A stretch of 32,685 nucleotides of DNA from Ardenticatenaceae bacterium (GCA_020634415.1 JACKBT010000048.1:1-32685); one strand, 5' to 3'; counted from the first letter of the stretch, positions 6,647 through 15,400 are shown. The notes: generated by a model not told the origin, from the sequence alone. Translations and numbers: made by a program.

Positions 6647-7642
6647 ATGAAACTAGAAAAGGCCTTCGCCAAATTCCTCGACAGCTTAAGAGAGCGCCAA
6701 CTCTCGGCTGCCTACGTAGACGAAATCGTCACCTATCGCCTGGGGCGGTTCGTCAACCCCAGAAGCAAAAGAGACATCCAGACAATCACCCGTGCCGAGA
6801 TCGGCGAGCACTTTACCGAACTGCGTCAAACCGGCCTGGCCGAGGCCACCCTCGCTGGCTACACCACCGTTCACAAAACCTTTTGGCGATTCTGCTACCG
6901 CAAAAAATGGGTCAAACAAAAACTGTGGAAACGGCTCAAACGGGCCAACTTCGACGCCTCTGGCCCCAAAGCTGTCCCCCGCGCTCACTTGCAAAAGGTC
7001 ATTGAGTGCCTGGCTGAATTCGCCACCCATCGCGGCAACAACGTCCGCGATCTGCGTGATGCGCTCACCGTATCACTCTCTATTGACAGCGGCTGCCGCT
7101 TGGGTGAACTGCACAACCTACAATGTGGTCGGGTCCGAAAGGCACTAGAACGGGGAGAGGTAACGGCCGATGGCCGCATCGTTTACCATATCACCTCAAC
7201 GGGCAAAGAAGGGGAAGTGGAACTGCGCTTCTACACAGAAACGGCCGAACTATTACAGAGCTGGCTCAACCTCATGCCCGATTGGGGCGAGCGTTCCAAA
7301 GACAGGCTATTCATCAACCTCTTCACCGGCGACCCGCTCAAGCGCAAAAGTCTATCCCGCGCCTTCGAGCGCGTCTGCCGCTTCGCCGGTGTACCCGTCT
7401 TCCGCAGCCACTCCGTCAGACATCGCAACGTCACCGATATTGTCGAATTCGTTGGCGACCCCAAAGCTGCCCAGGTTTATGCCAACCATGCCGATGTCAC
7501 CACCACCATGAAAAACTACAAAGAAGTGCAGCAGCGCAGCGCCGACAACGCCGGCGCCGTTCTCGCCTCGCGCCGTCGTGGCCCGGCATTTGATCGCCAG
7601 ATGGCCCAGTTTTTTGGCTTGTCCGAAGAGGAAGAATCGTAG
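6647..7642 (+). CDS. int: Tyrosine recombinase (integrase) of the element
   Basis: A 331-residue site-specific recombinase. The start is fixed by AGGAG at 6638-6642, 4 bases before ATG. Residues 1-90 form the SAM-like core-binding domain (KAFAKFLDSLRERQLSAAYV...TLAGYTTVHKTFWRFCYRKKW). The catalytic domain shows Arg151 in GCRLGELHNL, Lys187 in STGKEGEVELR, His255-x-x-Arg258 in RSHSVRHRN, His281 in NHADVTTT, and the nucleophile Tyr291 in MKNYKEV. All catalytic positions are present, so the enzyme should be active. It is transcribed away from the rest of the element and ends about 50 bases before the tRNA-Arg fragment, the usual integrase-att arrangement. It should insert and excise the element by strand exchange at that tRNA sequence. 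No separate excisionase is recognised; the small zipper/Cys protein is one candidate. Confidence 0.93.
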   Translation: MKLEKAFAKFLDSLRERQLSAAYVDEIVTYRLGRFVNPRSKRDIQTITRAEIGEHFTELRQTGLAEATLAGYTTVHKTFWRFCYRKKWVKQKLWKRLKRANFDASGPKAVPRAHLQKVIECLAEFATHRGNNVRDLRDALTVSLSIDSGCRLGELHNLQCGRVRKALERGEVTADGRIVYHITSTGKEGEVELRFYTETAELLQSWLNLMPDWGERSKDRLFINLFTGDPLKRKSLSRAFERVCRFAGVPVFRSHSVRHRNVTDIVEFVGDPKAAQVYANHADVTTTMKNYKEVQQRSADNAGAVLASRRRGPAFDRQMAQFFGLSEEEES

Positions 7643-7692
7643 CACTGGCTTAGCAGGCCAGTGCTACAAATTAACTGTAAAAAAAGATTCGC

Positions 7693-7733
7693 CTCCGAAG
7701 CCAGGTGCCCGCGTTCGAGTCGCGGCAGGGGCA
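7693..7733 (+). pseudogene. 3' part of tRNA-Arg(CCG): attachment site at the element end
   Basis: The segment reads as a tRNA from the anticodon loop onward: loop CTCCGAA (7693-7699, anticodon CCG at 7695-7697), 3' anticodon stem GCCAG, variable loop GTGC, T arm CCGCG-TTCGAGT-CGCGG (7709-7725), acceptor strand CAGGGGC (7726-7732) and discriminator A. The bases before 7693 do not make a good 5' half: the anticodon stem has a C-C mismatch, and no D arm or GCCCCTG start is found. The original 3' end was therefore probably displaced by integration, with a full tRNA rebuilt at the far left end of the element. Confidence 0.8.
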
Positions 7734-7745
7734 TCACAACAAAAA

Positions 7746-7780
7746 AACACCGACGAAGTTCGTCGGTGTTTTTCTTTTTT
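7746..7780 (+). terminator. Intrinsic terminator of the displaced tRNA-Arg
   Basis: AACACCGACGAA (7746-7757) pairs perfectly with TTCGTCGGTGTT (7759-7770), with terminal pairs opening to form the loop. It is followed by a T-rich run to 7780 and preceded by seven A residues, so it can work in both directions. It lies 12 bases after the tRNA 3' end and also 30 bases beyond the stop of the minus-strand kinase-like gene. Confidence 0.85.
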
Positions 7781-7808
7781 ATGTCTGAATCCTGTTCGCT
7801 GAGGCTTG

Positions 7809-8771
7809 TTAAGCTGGAGCCAGGAAGGTGTGGCCTACCAGACCATTTACTCGCGCAAACGCGCCCATCATCCAGATGCGGCGAATGGTGAGGAAGGGGG
7901 CGATGGCGGCGTGTTCGTTTTCGGATAACGGCCGTATCGAATAATACCCCGCCAAAAACGCCTCCGTCCGCTCCGTTGTCGTCAGCGAAGATTGGATCAA
8001 CTGGGTATTGGAGAGGAAAACAGCAACGTCATAGGCCCACCAGCCATAACAACACAAGTCGAAGTTGAAAAAAGTCATACGGCCGTCTTTCGTCACATGC
8101 GTACTTGAGTTGTGAAAATCACCCCCAATCACCCCCCACACCGCACTAGAGCGATCATCACCCAGCAGATCATGAATCTCCTGCTTCGCCTCCGCCGCCG
8201 ACATCAACAACAAATCCAAAGCCTTCGCCCGATCATCCGTCCAGGCCCGCTTAATTCGCTCAATAGAATTATCCACCAGCAAGCCCAAATCAGCCTCCGC
8301 CCGTGTGTAATGGCTCTTGAAGCCCTTCGACGCTTCATGAATCTGCGCCATATACACACCACAGTCATACAGCTGATCCATATTCGTCTTATCCATCGGT
8401 GCGCCATCCGCCATACTAAACAGCGCATAATAACGCAGCCCCTCTGGAGCCATCACCTTGCCCAAAAACCCGCCATCCTTACGCCGAATGGGATAGGAAA
8501 CCGGCAAATCACGTTGATGCAAAAAGTCCAGCCATTCCAATTCAAACTGGTAATTAGACTCAGTACGATGCAGGTGCGAACCTTCCTGATACACCCGCAG
8601 TACATACTTATCCTTGCCAATCGTCACCTTGTAATGATCATTGTCCTGCGACCGCAGCATTTTGCTAAACATTTTGCATTCAATCGGTTGGTCAAAGTCA
8701 TACGCTTCAGCCATCTCCTCGGCCAAAGCATCCCCCGCAATAAATGAACGCATCACGCGTATTTGTTCCAC
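7809..8771 (-). CDS. APH-fold phosphotransferase-like protein with altered active site
   Basis: A 320-residue protein of the aminoglycoside phosphotransferase/homoserine kinase II fold. It starts at GTG 8771, with GGAGG about 7 bases upstream. The N-lobe shows NDHYKVTIGKDKYVLRVYQEG, with the ATP-binding Lys expected in YVLRVY replaced by Arg. A conserved Glu-containing helix follows (TESNYQFELEWLDFL). The catalytic loop reads GGDFHNSSTH where HGDxHxxN is usual, keeping Asp but losing the metal-binding Asn. The DFG-equivalent reads FFNFDLCCYGWWAYDVA where FFDFDxCGYGWRAYDxA is expected, so its first Asp is Asn. The enzyme may be a pseudokinase or have changed chemistry. It stands alone, separated from the next operon by a repeat-containing gap. 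The natural substrate of relatives is small alcohols or amino acids; here it is unknown. Confidence 0.75.
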   Translation of the reverse strand: MEQIRVMRSFIAGDALAEEMAEAYDFDQPIECKMFSKMLRSQDNDHYKVTIGKDKYVLRVYQEGSHLHRTESNYQFELEWLDFLHQRDLPVSYPIRRKDGGFLGKVMAPEGLRYYALFSMADGAPMDKTNMDQLYDCGVYMAQIHEASKGFKSHYTRAEADLGLLVDNSIERIKRAWTDDRAKALDLLLMSAAEAKQEIHDLLGDDRSSAVWGVIGGDFHNSSTHVTKDGRMTFFNFDLCCYGWWAYDVAVFLSNTQLIQSSLTTTERTEAFLAGYYSIRPLSENEHAAIAPFLTIRRIWMMGAFARVNGLVGHTFLAPA

Positions 8772-8786
8772 AGTTAGCCTCCAAAA

Positions 8787-8864
8787 ATTGGTATAGTAGT
8801 CTAATAGTTTACCGGTATATTATCTCTCAAGTCACCAATAGACCAATACACTCACTATACCAAT
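8787..8864. repeat. Intergenic inverted repeat built from ACCAATA words
   Basis: ATTGGTATAGT (8787-8797) and ACTATACCAAT (8854-8864) are perfect 11-base inverted arms. The interval contains further copies of ACCAATA. It separates the acyl-CoA dehydrogenase gene from the kinase-like gene and may act as a transcript-end hairpin. Confidence 0.5.
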
Positions 8865-8867
8865 ACC

Positions 8868-10031
8868 CTAAGATTTCGGCGAAATCCCCGCCAGCTTGGC
8901 AATGACTTCCAGCATCACCTCATCCGCCCCCGCGCCAATGGAAAGCAGGCGCACATCGCGGAAGTAGCGGGCGATGGGGTATTCCTCCACATAGCCCATG
9001 CCCCCGTGAAATTGCAGACAGGTATCGGCCGTTTCTCGTCCCAACCGCCCCGCCTTCAACTTCGCCATCGAAATCTCCTTCACCATATCCAGCCCCGCCA
9101 CATAACCGCGCACACAATGGTAAGTCAACTGCCGCAGCGCCTCCACCTCCGTCATTAGCTCCGACAGCTTAAAATAAACCCACTGATTATTCAGCAGGGG
9201 CTGCCCAAAGGCCTGGCGCTGGCGGCAGTAATCAATTGTCATGTTGATGGCTCGCTCCATTCCCGAGATGCTCATAATCACCCCCGCCAATCGCTCCACC
9301 TGAAACTGCTGCATCTGCAAATAAAAGCCCTTGCCCTCCTCCCCAATCCGATTGGCCTTCGGCACACGCATCTCATCAAACGACAAAATCGCCGTATCAC
9401 TGCTCAAATTGCCCAACTTCTCCAGCTTGCGGCTCACGCTAAAGCCTGGCGTATCCGTCGGCACAATAATCAACGACATGCCCCGATAGCCCTCGCTCCC
9501 ACTCGTCCGCGCCAGCAGCGTCAAAAAGTCAGCCTGCGTGCCATTGGTAATCCACATTTTGCTGCCATTAATCACATAATCGTCGCCATCCGAGCGGGCC
9601 ATCGTGCTAATCCGGGCCACATCGGACCCCGCCCCTGGCTCACTCACCGCAATCGAAGAGACCAGATCGCCCGCGATGGCCGGAACCAGAAAACGCTGCT
9701 TCAACTCCTCCGAGCCAAACTTGGCTAACGCCGGTGTCGCCATATCTGTATGCACCGAAATGCCCATCGGCACCCCGGCACAATCAGCCCGCCCCAACTC
9801 CTCTAAAAAGACCACCTCATACCAATAATCCACGCCGCCGCCGCCATACACCTCCGGGTAAGTCAGCCCCAACAGCCCCAAGTTGCCCATCTTCTTAAAC
9901 AACTCATGCGCCGGGAAAATTCCCGCCGCCTCCCACTCCTCCACATGAGGGTTAATCTCTGTCTCCACAAAACGCCGCACCATTTGGCGGAATGATTCAT
10001 GTTCTTCGGTAAAATAAAGTGAATTTGTCAT
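8868..10031 (-). CDS. Acyl-CoA dehydrogenase
   Basis: A 387-residue FAD enzyme that introduces a 2,3-double bond into an acyl-CoA and passes electrons to an electron-transfer flavoprotein. Length and motifs are normal for the family. The N-terminal helical domain begins TEEHESFRQMVRRFVETEI. The central beta domain has SSIAVSEPGAGSDVA and YVINGSKMWITNGTQADF, the flavin and substrate signature. The C-terminal helical domain has CRQRQAFGQPL and LQFHGGMGYVEEYPIARYFRDVR. The catalytic Glu is expected in IGAGADEVMLEVIA, at the position of GTSEI in short-chain and isovaleryl-type enzymes. Chain-length preference cannot be read from this. It is followed on the minus strand by the repeat-rich gap and kinase-like gene; with the acyl-CoA synthetase in region 5 it could serve branched-chain or fatty acid oxidation. 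Confidence 0.93.
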   Translation of the reverse strand: MTNSLYFTEEHESFRQMVRRFVETEINPHVEEWEAAGIFPAHELFKKMGNLGLLGLTYPEVYGGGGVDYWYEVVFLEELGRADCAGVPMGISVHTDMATPALAKFGSEELKQRFLVPAIAGDLVSSIAVSEPGAGSDVARISTMARSDGDDYVINGSKMWITNGTQADFLTLLARTSGSEGYRGMSLIIVPTDTPGFSVSRKLEKLGNLSSDTAILSFDEMRVPKANRIGEEGKGFYLQMQQFQVERLAGVIMSISGMERAINMTIDYCRQRQAFGQPLLNNQWVYFKLSELMTEVEALRQLTYHCVRGYVAGLDMVKEISMAKLKAGRLGRETADTCLQFHGGMGYVEEYPIARYFRDVRLLSIGAGADEVMLEVIAKLAGISPKS

Positions 10032-10042
10032 AGCATTTAAGC

Positions 10043-10156
10043 GTAGGGCAAAGGCGTGCCTTTGCCCTACCTGAAACCATCAATCGTAACTGCCCACTGT
10101 TTGCAAAGGCGTGCCTTTGCCCTACTTGAAACCATCAATCGTAGCTGCCCACTGTT
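10043..10156. repeat. 55-base imperfect tandem duplication with a REP-like palindrome
   Basis: Copies at 10048-10102 and 10103-10156 differ at only a few positions. The second copy contains the last codons and the stop of the LLM-family oxidoreductase gene; the first is an orphan copy of that gene end past the stop. The outer edge holds a near-loopless palindrome with arms GTAGGGCAAAGGC (10043-10055) and GCCTTTGCCCTAC (10058-10070). Confidence 0.75.
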
Positions 10157-11141
10157 CATCACATTCGCCAGGGACGAAGGGAAGGTAGTACCCAACGCGA
10201 GTAAGCATATGGCCGTAGCGTTCTTTGATTTTGCCGGGTAATTCGGCCCACGTCCCGGTTACGGCAAAAGTGTCCAGCATCTCATCCGTAATCTGTTTGG
10301 GCATTTCGGCCCATTGGCCGCGCACGGCCGTTTTGCCCAACTTCCAAGCCGTCTCACTCCAACCGTGCAGGTCACTCACCACTTTATAGGCGGGGGTGCT
10401 CATGTAGAAGGAGATTTGCTGGCGAGCAAACTGTTCGTACTCGGCGACAGGTTTGGGGCCGTCGGTAGGGATAGCGAAAACGGCCGTATTCACCCCAAAC
10501 TCCCCTCTCTCTCTACCACTCTTCCGCAGCCCCTCCGCCAACGCTGGCAGCGCAAACTCCCTCAAATATCGCGCCGTATGAAAGGCATGAACATGCACCC
10601 CATCACCGTGCGACCCTGCCAAATGCAGCATCTGCTCATTCACCGCCGAAATGTAAATCGGCGGCGCGGCGTGCGGCAGCGGCCCCGAATGGAAAAAGGG
10701 TGTCATCAAATTCAGCTTAAAAAACTCCCCTTCATAGTTGAGCGGCGACCCATTTTGCCAGCAATCCCACACCGCCCGAATCGCCTCAATCGTCTCGCGC
10801 ATTTTGCGGATGGGCTTCTCCCACCGCGCCCCAAACCGCCGCTCATTGTGGGCTTTGATTTGGGCACCGAGGCCGAGAATGAAACGGCCGTTACTAAACC
10901 GCGCCAAATCCCAGGCCATCGTCGCCAGCACCGTCGGGCTGCGCGGAAACGTCACCGCAATCGCCGTGCCGATATTCATCCGCTGGCTGTGTTCCGCCGC
11001 CACCGCTAACGGCAAAAAGGGGTCGCTGTTCGTTTCGGCCGTCCACAGCCCATCAAAGCCCAACGCCTCCGCCGCCTGCACCAATGCCCCCATCTCCCCC
11101 AACCTCGGATTCAAAACAGTCACATCAAACTTCATCTCCAT
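10122..11141 (-). CDS. LLM-class flavin oxidoreductase, probably F420-dependent
   Basis: A 339-residue TIM-barrel enzyme of the bacterial luciferase superfamily. Residues 1-60 (LNPRLGEMGALVQAAEALGFDGLWTAETNSDPFLPLAVAAEHS) and 60-110 (MNIGTAIAVTFPRSPTVLATMAWDLARFSNGRFILGLGAQ) carry the typical beta-alpha repeats and the GLGAQ turn. GSHGDGVHVHAF marks a later barrel strand. The pattern fits the subgroup annotated in mycobacteria and Chloroflexota as F420-dependent (I recall a TIGR03617-type family). It would reduce or oxidise an unknown substrate with F420H2/F420 rather than FMN. ATG at 11141; MEMKFDVTVL begins with the first barrel strand, so little can be missing. Its 3' end is duplicated just downstream, which leaves the reading frame intact. 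It probably shares a transcript with the acyl-CoA dehydrogenase gene 90 bases further on. Confidence 0.85.
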   Translation of the reverse strand: MEMKFDVTVLNPRLGEMGALVQAAEALGFDGLWTAETNSDPFLPLAVAAEHSQRMNIGTAIAVTFPRSPTVLATMAWDLARFSNGRFILGLGAQIKAHNERRFGARWEKPIRKMRETIEAIRAVWDCWQNGSPLNYEGEFFKLNLMTPFFHSGPLPHAAPPIYISAVNEQMLHLAGSHGDGVHVHAFHTARYLREFALPALAEGLRKSGRERGEFGVNTAVFAIPTDGPKPVAEYEQFARQQISFYMSTPAYKVVSDLHGWSETAWKLGKTAVRGQWAEMPKQITDEMLDTFAVTGTWAELPGKIKERYGHMLTRVGYYLPFVPGECDEQWAATIDGFK

Positions 11142-11154
11142 CCTCCATTCCAGT

Positions 11155-11172
11155 AGTCCGCGAAGGCGGACT
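11155..11172. repeat. REP-like short palindrome
   Basis: AGTCCGC (11155-11161) and GCGGACT (11166-11172) flank a GAAG tetraloop. It lies between two convergently spaced minus-strand genes and is followed by GTTGCCGCGAATTCATTCGC, a phrase that often accompanies such palindromes in repeat-rich genomes (from memory). Confidence 0.5.
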
Positions 11173-11207
11173 TTGTAGTCGTTGCCGCGAATTCATTCGC
11201 CAAGAAA

Positions 11208-12200
11208 TCAGCCCGCCAACACCGCCTCAATCGCCGCCAACTCCACCTCCGTAAACACCAGATTCGCCAACGCCCCCGCAATCTCCTCAATCTGGCTCAC
11301 CTTACTCGCCCCAATCAACGCCGACGTCACCACCTCATGCCGCAGCACCCAGGCAATCGCCATCTGCGCCAACGACTGCCCCCGCGCCTGAGCAATCTCC
11401 TGCAAACCCCGCACCTTCGCCAGCACATCCGCTGTAATCCGATCCGCATTCAAAAAGACACTGGCCCCCGCCGCCCGCGAATCCGCCGGAATGCCGTGCA
11501 GATATTTGTTCGTCAGCAAGCCCTGTGCCAGCGGCGAAAAGACAATGCTGCCCATCCCCTCCTCCGCCAACACCGCCAGCAGCCCATCCTCCACCCAGCG
11601 GTTAAACATACTGTACGATGGCTGATGGATGAGGCAGGGTGTGCCCAATTCGCGCAAAATCTGCGCCGCCCGCCCCGTCAACGCTGGCCCATATGAGGAA
11701 ATGCCCACGTACAAGGCCCGCCCGCTGCGCACAATGTGGTCAAGAGCCGTCATCGTCTCTTCCAACGGCGTTTCTGGGTCAGGGCGATGGTGGTAGAAGA
11801 TGTCCACATAGCCCAACCCCATGCGCTTGAGGCTCTGATCCAGACTGGCGATGAGGTATTTGCGCGAGCCAAAATCGCCATACGGCCCCGGCCACATGCC
11901 CCAGCCCGCTTTGGTGGAAATAATCAACTCATCGCGGTAGGGCGCAAAATCCTGGCGCAAAATACGGCCAAAGTTCTCCTCGGCCGATCCGGGCGGCGGG
12001 CCATAATTATTGGCAAGGTCAAAATGGGTAATGCCCAAATCAAAGGCACGGCGCAGCATAGCGCGACCATTCTCCAGCACATCCATCCCGCCAAAGTTAT
12101 GCCACAAACCCAGCGACACCGCGGGCAGCTTCAAGCCGCTGCGCCCACAGCGCCGATAAACCATCGTCTCATATCGTGTGTCATCTGCTAAATAGCGCAT
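11208..12200 (-). CDS. yghZ: YghZ-type aldo/keto reductase
   Basis: A 330-residue NADPH-dependent reductase of the AKR14 type; E. coli YghZ reduces L-glyceraldehyde 3-phosphate and methylglyoxal. The sequence follows YghZ closely: YRRCGRSGLKLPAVSLGLWH at 15-34, THFDLANNYGPPPGSAEENF around 58-77, DELIISTKAGWGMWPGPYGD, KYLIASLDQSLKRMGLGYVD and LYVGISSYGP. The catalytic tetrad is visible: Asp and Tyr in FDLANNYG, Lys in STKAG and His in FYHHRPD. The NADP-binding region ends with SPLAQGLLTNKYL and SALIGASKVSQIEE. It starts at 12200 (MRYLADDTRYETM), the same N-terminal extension as YghZ. Likely role: detoxification of reactive aldehydes. It is preceded by a 180-base gap with no visible gene. Confidence 0.92.
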   Translation of the reverse strand: MRYLADDTRYETMVYRRCGRSGLKLPAVSLGLWHNFGGMDVLENGRAMLRRAFDLGITHFDLANNYGPPPGSAEENFGRILRQDFAPYRDELIISTKAGWGMWPGPYGDFGSRKYLIASLDQSLKRMGLGYVDIFYHHRPDPETPLEETMTALDHIVRSGRALYVGISSYGPALTGRAAQILRELGTPCLIHQPSYSMFNRWVEDGLLAVLAEEGMGSIVFSPLAQGLLTNKYLHGIPADSRAAGASVFLNADRITADVLAKVRGLQEIAQARGQSLAQMAIAWVLRHEVVTSALIGASKVSQIEEIAGALANLVFTEVELAAIEAVLAG

Positions 12201-12377
12201 CTTTTTCTCCCGCTAATTTGAAACTTTGGGGGATCTTTGGGAATTCATGGGGTTGGCACCCAATGTAGGGTCCAGGCACGCCTCAACCCTACCACAAATA
12301 CCGATCCTTCAAATCCTAAAGACCCACTTTTTGCTGACTTATATATGGCAAATCTACCCGCAATCCAGCCAAAACAC

Positions 12378-12419
12378 AAATGCCCGACTCGTCCCCCCCA
12401 AAGGGCGAGTCGGGCATTT
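12378..12419 (-). terminator. Terminator hairpin after the secreted protease gene
   Basis: AAATGCCCGACTCG (12378-12391) and CGAGTCGGGCATTT (12406-12419) form a perfect 14-base stem with a 14-base loop, about 30 bases after the stop at 12451. On the minus strand it is followed by TTTGTGTTTTGG. The rest of the gap (12201-12377) shows no gene. Confidence 0.75.
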
Positions 12420-12450
12420 TAGGAACGGCCGTTTCCCCCACCACCCCCTC

Positions 12451-15400
12451 CTACGGCTTCGTCACAAACGGCAAAAACAGCTCATAACCACCCGCCACCG
12501 GATCAGAGACAAAACCCATAGCGAAGCCTACAGGAACCAGCACCGTTTCCGTGCCACTGCTCGACGTTCCCTCCACTTGCAGCATCGTACTCAACGCCTG
12601 CCCTGGCTCCAGGTAGGCCGGATCCGCCGTCAGCGTAAGCTGCAAGGGCGTGCTGCTGCCCGACTGGCTCACACTCAGCCAGGGCGCATCTTCCATTGTC
12701 GTTACCGTAAAGCCGTCGGCCCCAGAGTTGGCAACGGTGATGGTGGCCATCTGCACGGCCGTTTCCCCCGCCGCCACATGCCACCCCACCTGATCCGGGC
12801 CAACCGTCAACGTCGCCGTCGGCTGCTCCAACTCATCATTGACAAAGATCGAGAACGTCACCTCACTCGATAAGCCCTCACTGTTCGTCGCCGTTACCGT
12901 GATGATGTTCTCGCCAATCAGCAGATTATCCTGCGAAAACTCTGTGCCTATGCCCAACGTGAAGTTTGTCTGGTCACGCCACACAATATCACTATCAGCC
13001 ACAGAGCCATCCTGATAATCCAACACCTCGGCCAAAAAGAAAACTTCCTGCCCAAACGCAAACGCTTCCCCATCATAGGGTGTCAGCACGGTAATAACGG
13101 GGGCTTTGGCAACTACTGTAAAGGCAGCGCTCATATCCTCGCCCTGATTAAAGCCATCATTGGCGATGATTTTGAAATGGGCCTGATTGCTGCCAGCGAG
13201 AACGGCCGTATCCACCACCGCACTCATACTCGTCAGCCCCATCTGCACCATCTTCCAACTGACACCGCCATCAGCACTGTACAACACATCATACGCCAGG
13301 TCATCACCATCCGCATCCGTCGCCGACCACTGCACCGTCACCTCACCAGTTACGGGCGAAGGCGCACCCACAAGCTGCACATCGCTCACCACCGGCGCAC
13401 TGCTGCTCACATCATAGCTCCACAGCAGATCACCCGAAGCCGGATGTGTCACCTCTACCCGCGCCGTACCTACCACAAAAGGCACAAACTCACCCATGAT
13501 CAGCCCCACATTGCCTTCAGCCTCAGTGGGCGTAAAATCCACAGCGGCCAATTCACCATTGCCGCTGTCTAGCAAACGAATGCGGTAGGGGCCGGGCGCA
13601 GAGGGAGTCGGCGGACTGCTCAAAGCATCCCACAAACGCACCTGGATCATGTCGGCCTCATGGGCATCGGGGTAGATGACACCGCTCAACTGCAAGTAAG
13701 CACCACCAGCAGGCTGGGCAAAGGAGGGAACGGCCGTTGCCTCCAAAAACGACTTAATACCCAGGTAAGTATAATTACTAATCCACTGCCCCGGAGCCAT
13801 ACAATAGCCCATCATATCGTGCCATTCATTAGGGTACACACGCGGCACAAGCAAACTATTCAACCCCATATCACCCATATCAAACCCACGATAACTCTCA
13901 TCCCCAATCTCCGCATCAGGCCAGGGATACCCGCCATCACTGGCACTATGGCCGCACTCATTACCCGAACTGGGATGGCCACGCCCCTGACTGTGCCCAA
14001 TCTCATGCCCCGCATACCAATCGCCATAACTGCCATCAAAATCCCAGCCCCAATTGCGCGTCGCCGGGTCCGTCGTCGCCAGCCCGGTCGGGGTACTCAC
14101 CCCGCCGCCACACGCCCAACCCCGCGCAAAACCAGCCTCATCCGACACCATCCCCACCAACTGAATCTCACTGGGAATGGATTCCGCCGCCCGAATTGAA
14201 TCGAGCGTGGGGCAGACAACATACCAGGCCGCACACAGCGAAGGATCATCCAAAAAACCATCTTCACCAGGGTCCAGATCAATGCGCCGCTGGCAGTCGG
14301 GATCACGATCCGTGCCATCCACATTGCCGCCCAGGTTCTCATCATACAGCCAGCTTACTTTGGGGCGAAAGCCGGGGCTGGGGTCAGCGTAGCTGCCCGG
14401 TGCGCTGGCAATGGGGTAGGTGCGCCGCACCCAAGACACGGCTTGCAAATAATCCTCGGCATAGCGCGGGGCAATGCGCGAGCCGCCAGAGTCATATTGG
14501 AACAGAATAAAGTGCGCCTCAAACCGCTCCGAGGCATCCAGATTAAAGGTCGTCGTCTGAAGAACATTGTCGCTGTAGGTTGGCTCTGGCGGGAAGCGGA
14601 AGGGGTTTAGCTCGGCTTGCAGCCGCAGCGTGGGGTCATCCATCCAGGTTGGCGGCAGAAAGAAGGTGTAACTCTCGTTAATATTGTCTTTGTCCGGTTC
14701 AGAGGGCAGGCGCAGATAAAGGCTGTCGCGCTCTAAATTGATGGGCGACAGCGGGCCGTCTATGATCGTGCCACTGCCATTAATGCGGTAGAGACGAGCA
14801 TACACACCGGGTATGGAGTCCCCATCGGAAGAGGCAAAGAGGCGAACGGCCGTTCGCTTGCCCTGCACCAAATCCACACTGTTGCCATCCGACTGGATGG
14901 CCTGAGTAATCTCCAGGCTGTCTATGCGCATGTTGGTTAACGTGGCCTGGCCCGCGTTAGTGGCAATTTGCTTCAACTCCTCGCCATGCAAGAAAAAGAG
15001 ACTGTTTTCATGCCGCTGCAAATTGTGCATAACCGTGACGGGGCTGGTGATGGGCGGCGCATAGAGCGCAGTGGGGCTGCTGCTGCCAAACGGCAGTCGG
15101 TAGAGCGTATATGCCCCCGGACACGCTGGTGAACAAACTTGCTGTTGAATGAAGTAGAGGCCGCTGCCATCGGCCACAATGCCCGTAACAAGTGACGTTG
15201 TGGCACTGGTATAAAGCGGCGACGACAGCGTACCTGTGCCGTGATCATAGCTGCGAATGACATCAGGGAAGCCGATATACACCACATTGCCCGCCACAGG
15301 GTAATAGCTCATAACATCGCTGGCAAGAATGTCCGTACCGGGTGCGTCCAGATCGTAAGCACGCAAGTTCCATTCGCTGCCCGTCCAGTAACGCCAATAC

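Larger units (their letters stand above)
1..7733. mobile_element. Right part of an integrated AICE-like element (Rep + FtsK-type translocase + tyrosine integrase, tRNA-Arg site)
   Basis: Ten minus-strand genes packed with 1-8 base overlaps, plus a divergent integrase, end at a tRNA 3' fragment at 7693-7733. The gene set seen is a winged-helix replication protein with iteron-like repeats, small membrane proteins, an FtsK/SpoIIIE-type ATPase and a tyrosine recombinase. That combination is known from actinomycete AICEs, where the FtsK-like TraB moves double-stranded DNA between cells and the element sits in a tRNA gene. No relaxase, type IV secretion ATPase, capsid or terminase is visible in the window. 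The left boundary, expected to carry the reconstituted complete tRNA-Arg, lies before base 1. A phage-plasmid or plain integrated plasmid remains possible. Confidence 0.7.

Noticed and set aside
7693..7733. Complete functional tRNA gene
   Set aside because: The D arm and 5' acceptor strand are absent and the anticodon stem is mismatched; only the 3' part is present.
7516..7737. Minus-strand frame beginning MMPLPRLERGH
   Set aside because: This is the well-known false translation across a tRNA T arm, and it overlaps the integrase gene antisense.
12226..12873. 215-codon frame across the protease terminator
   Set aside because: It crosses a perfect terminator hairpin and is antisense to the protease C-terminus; Arg/His-rich shadow.
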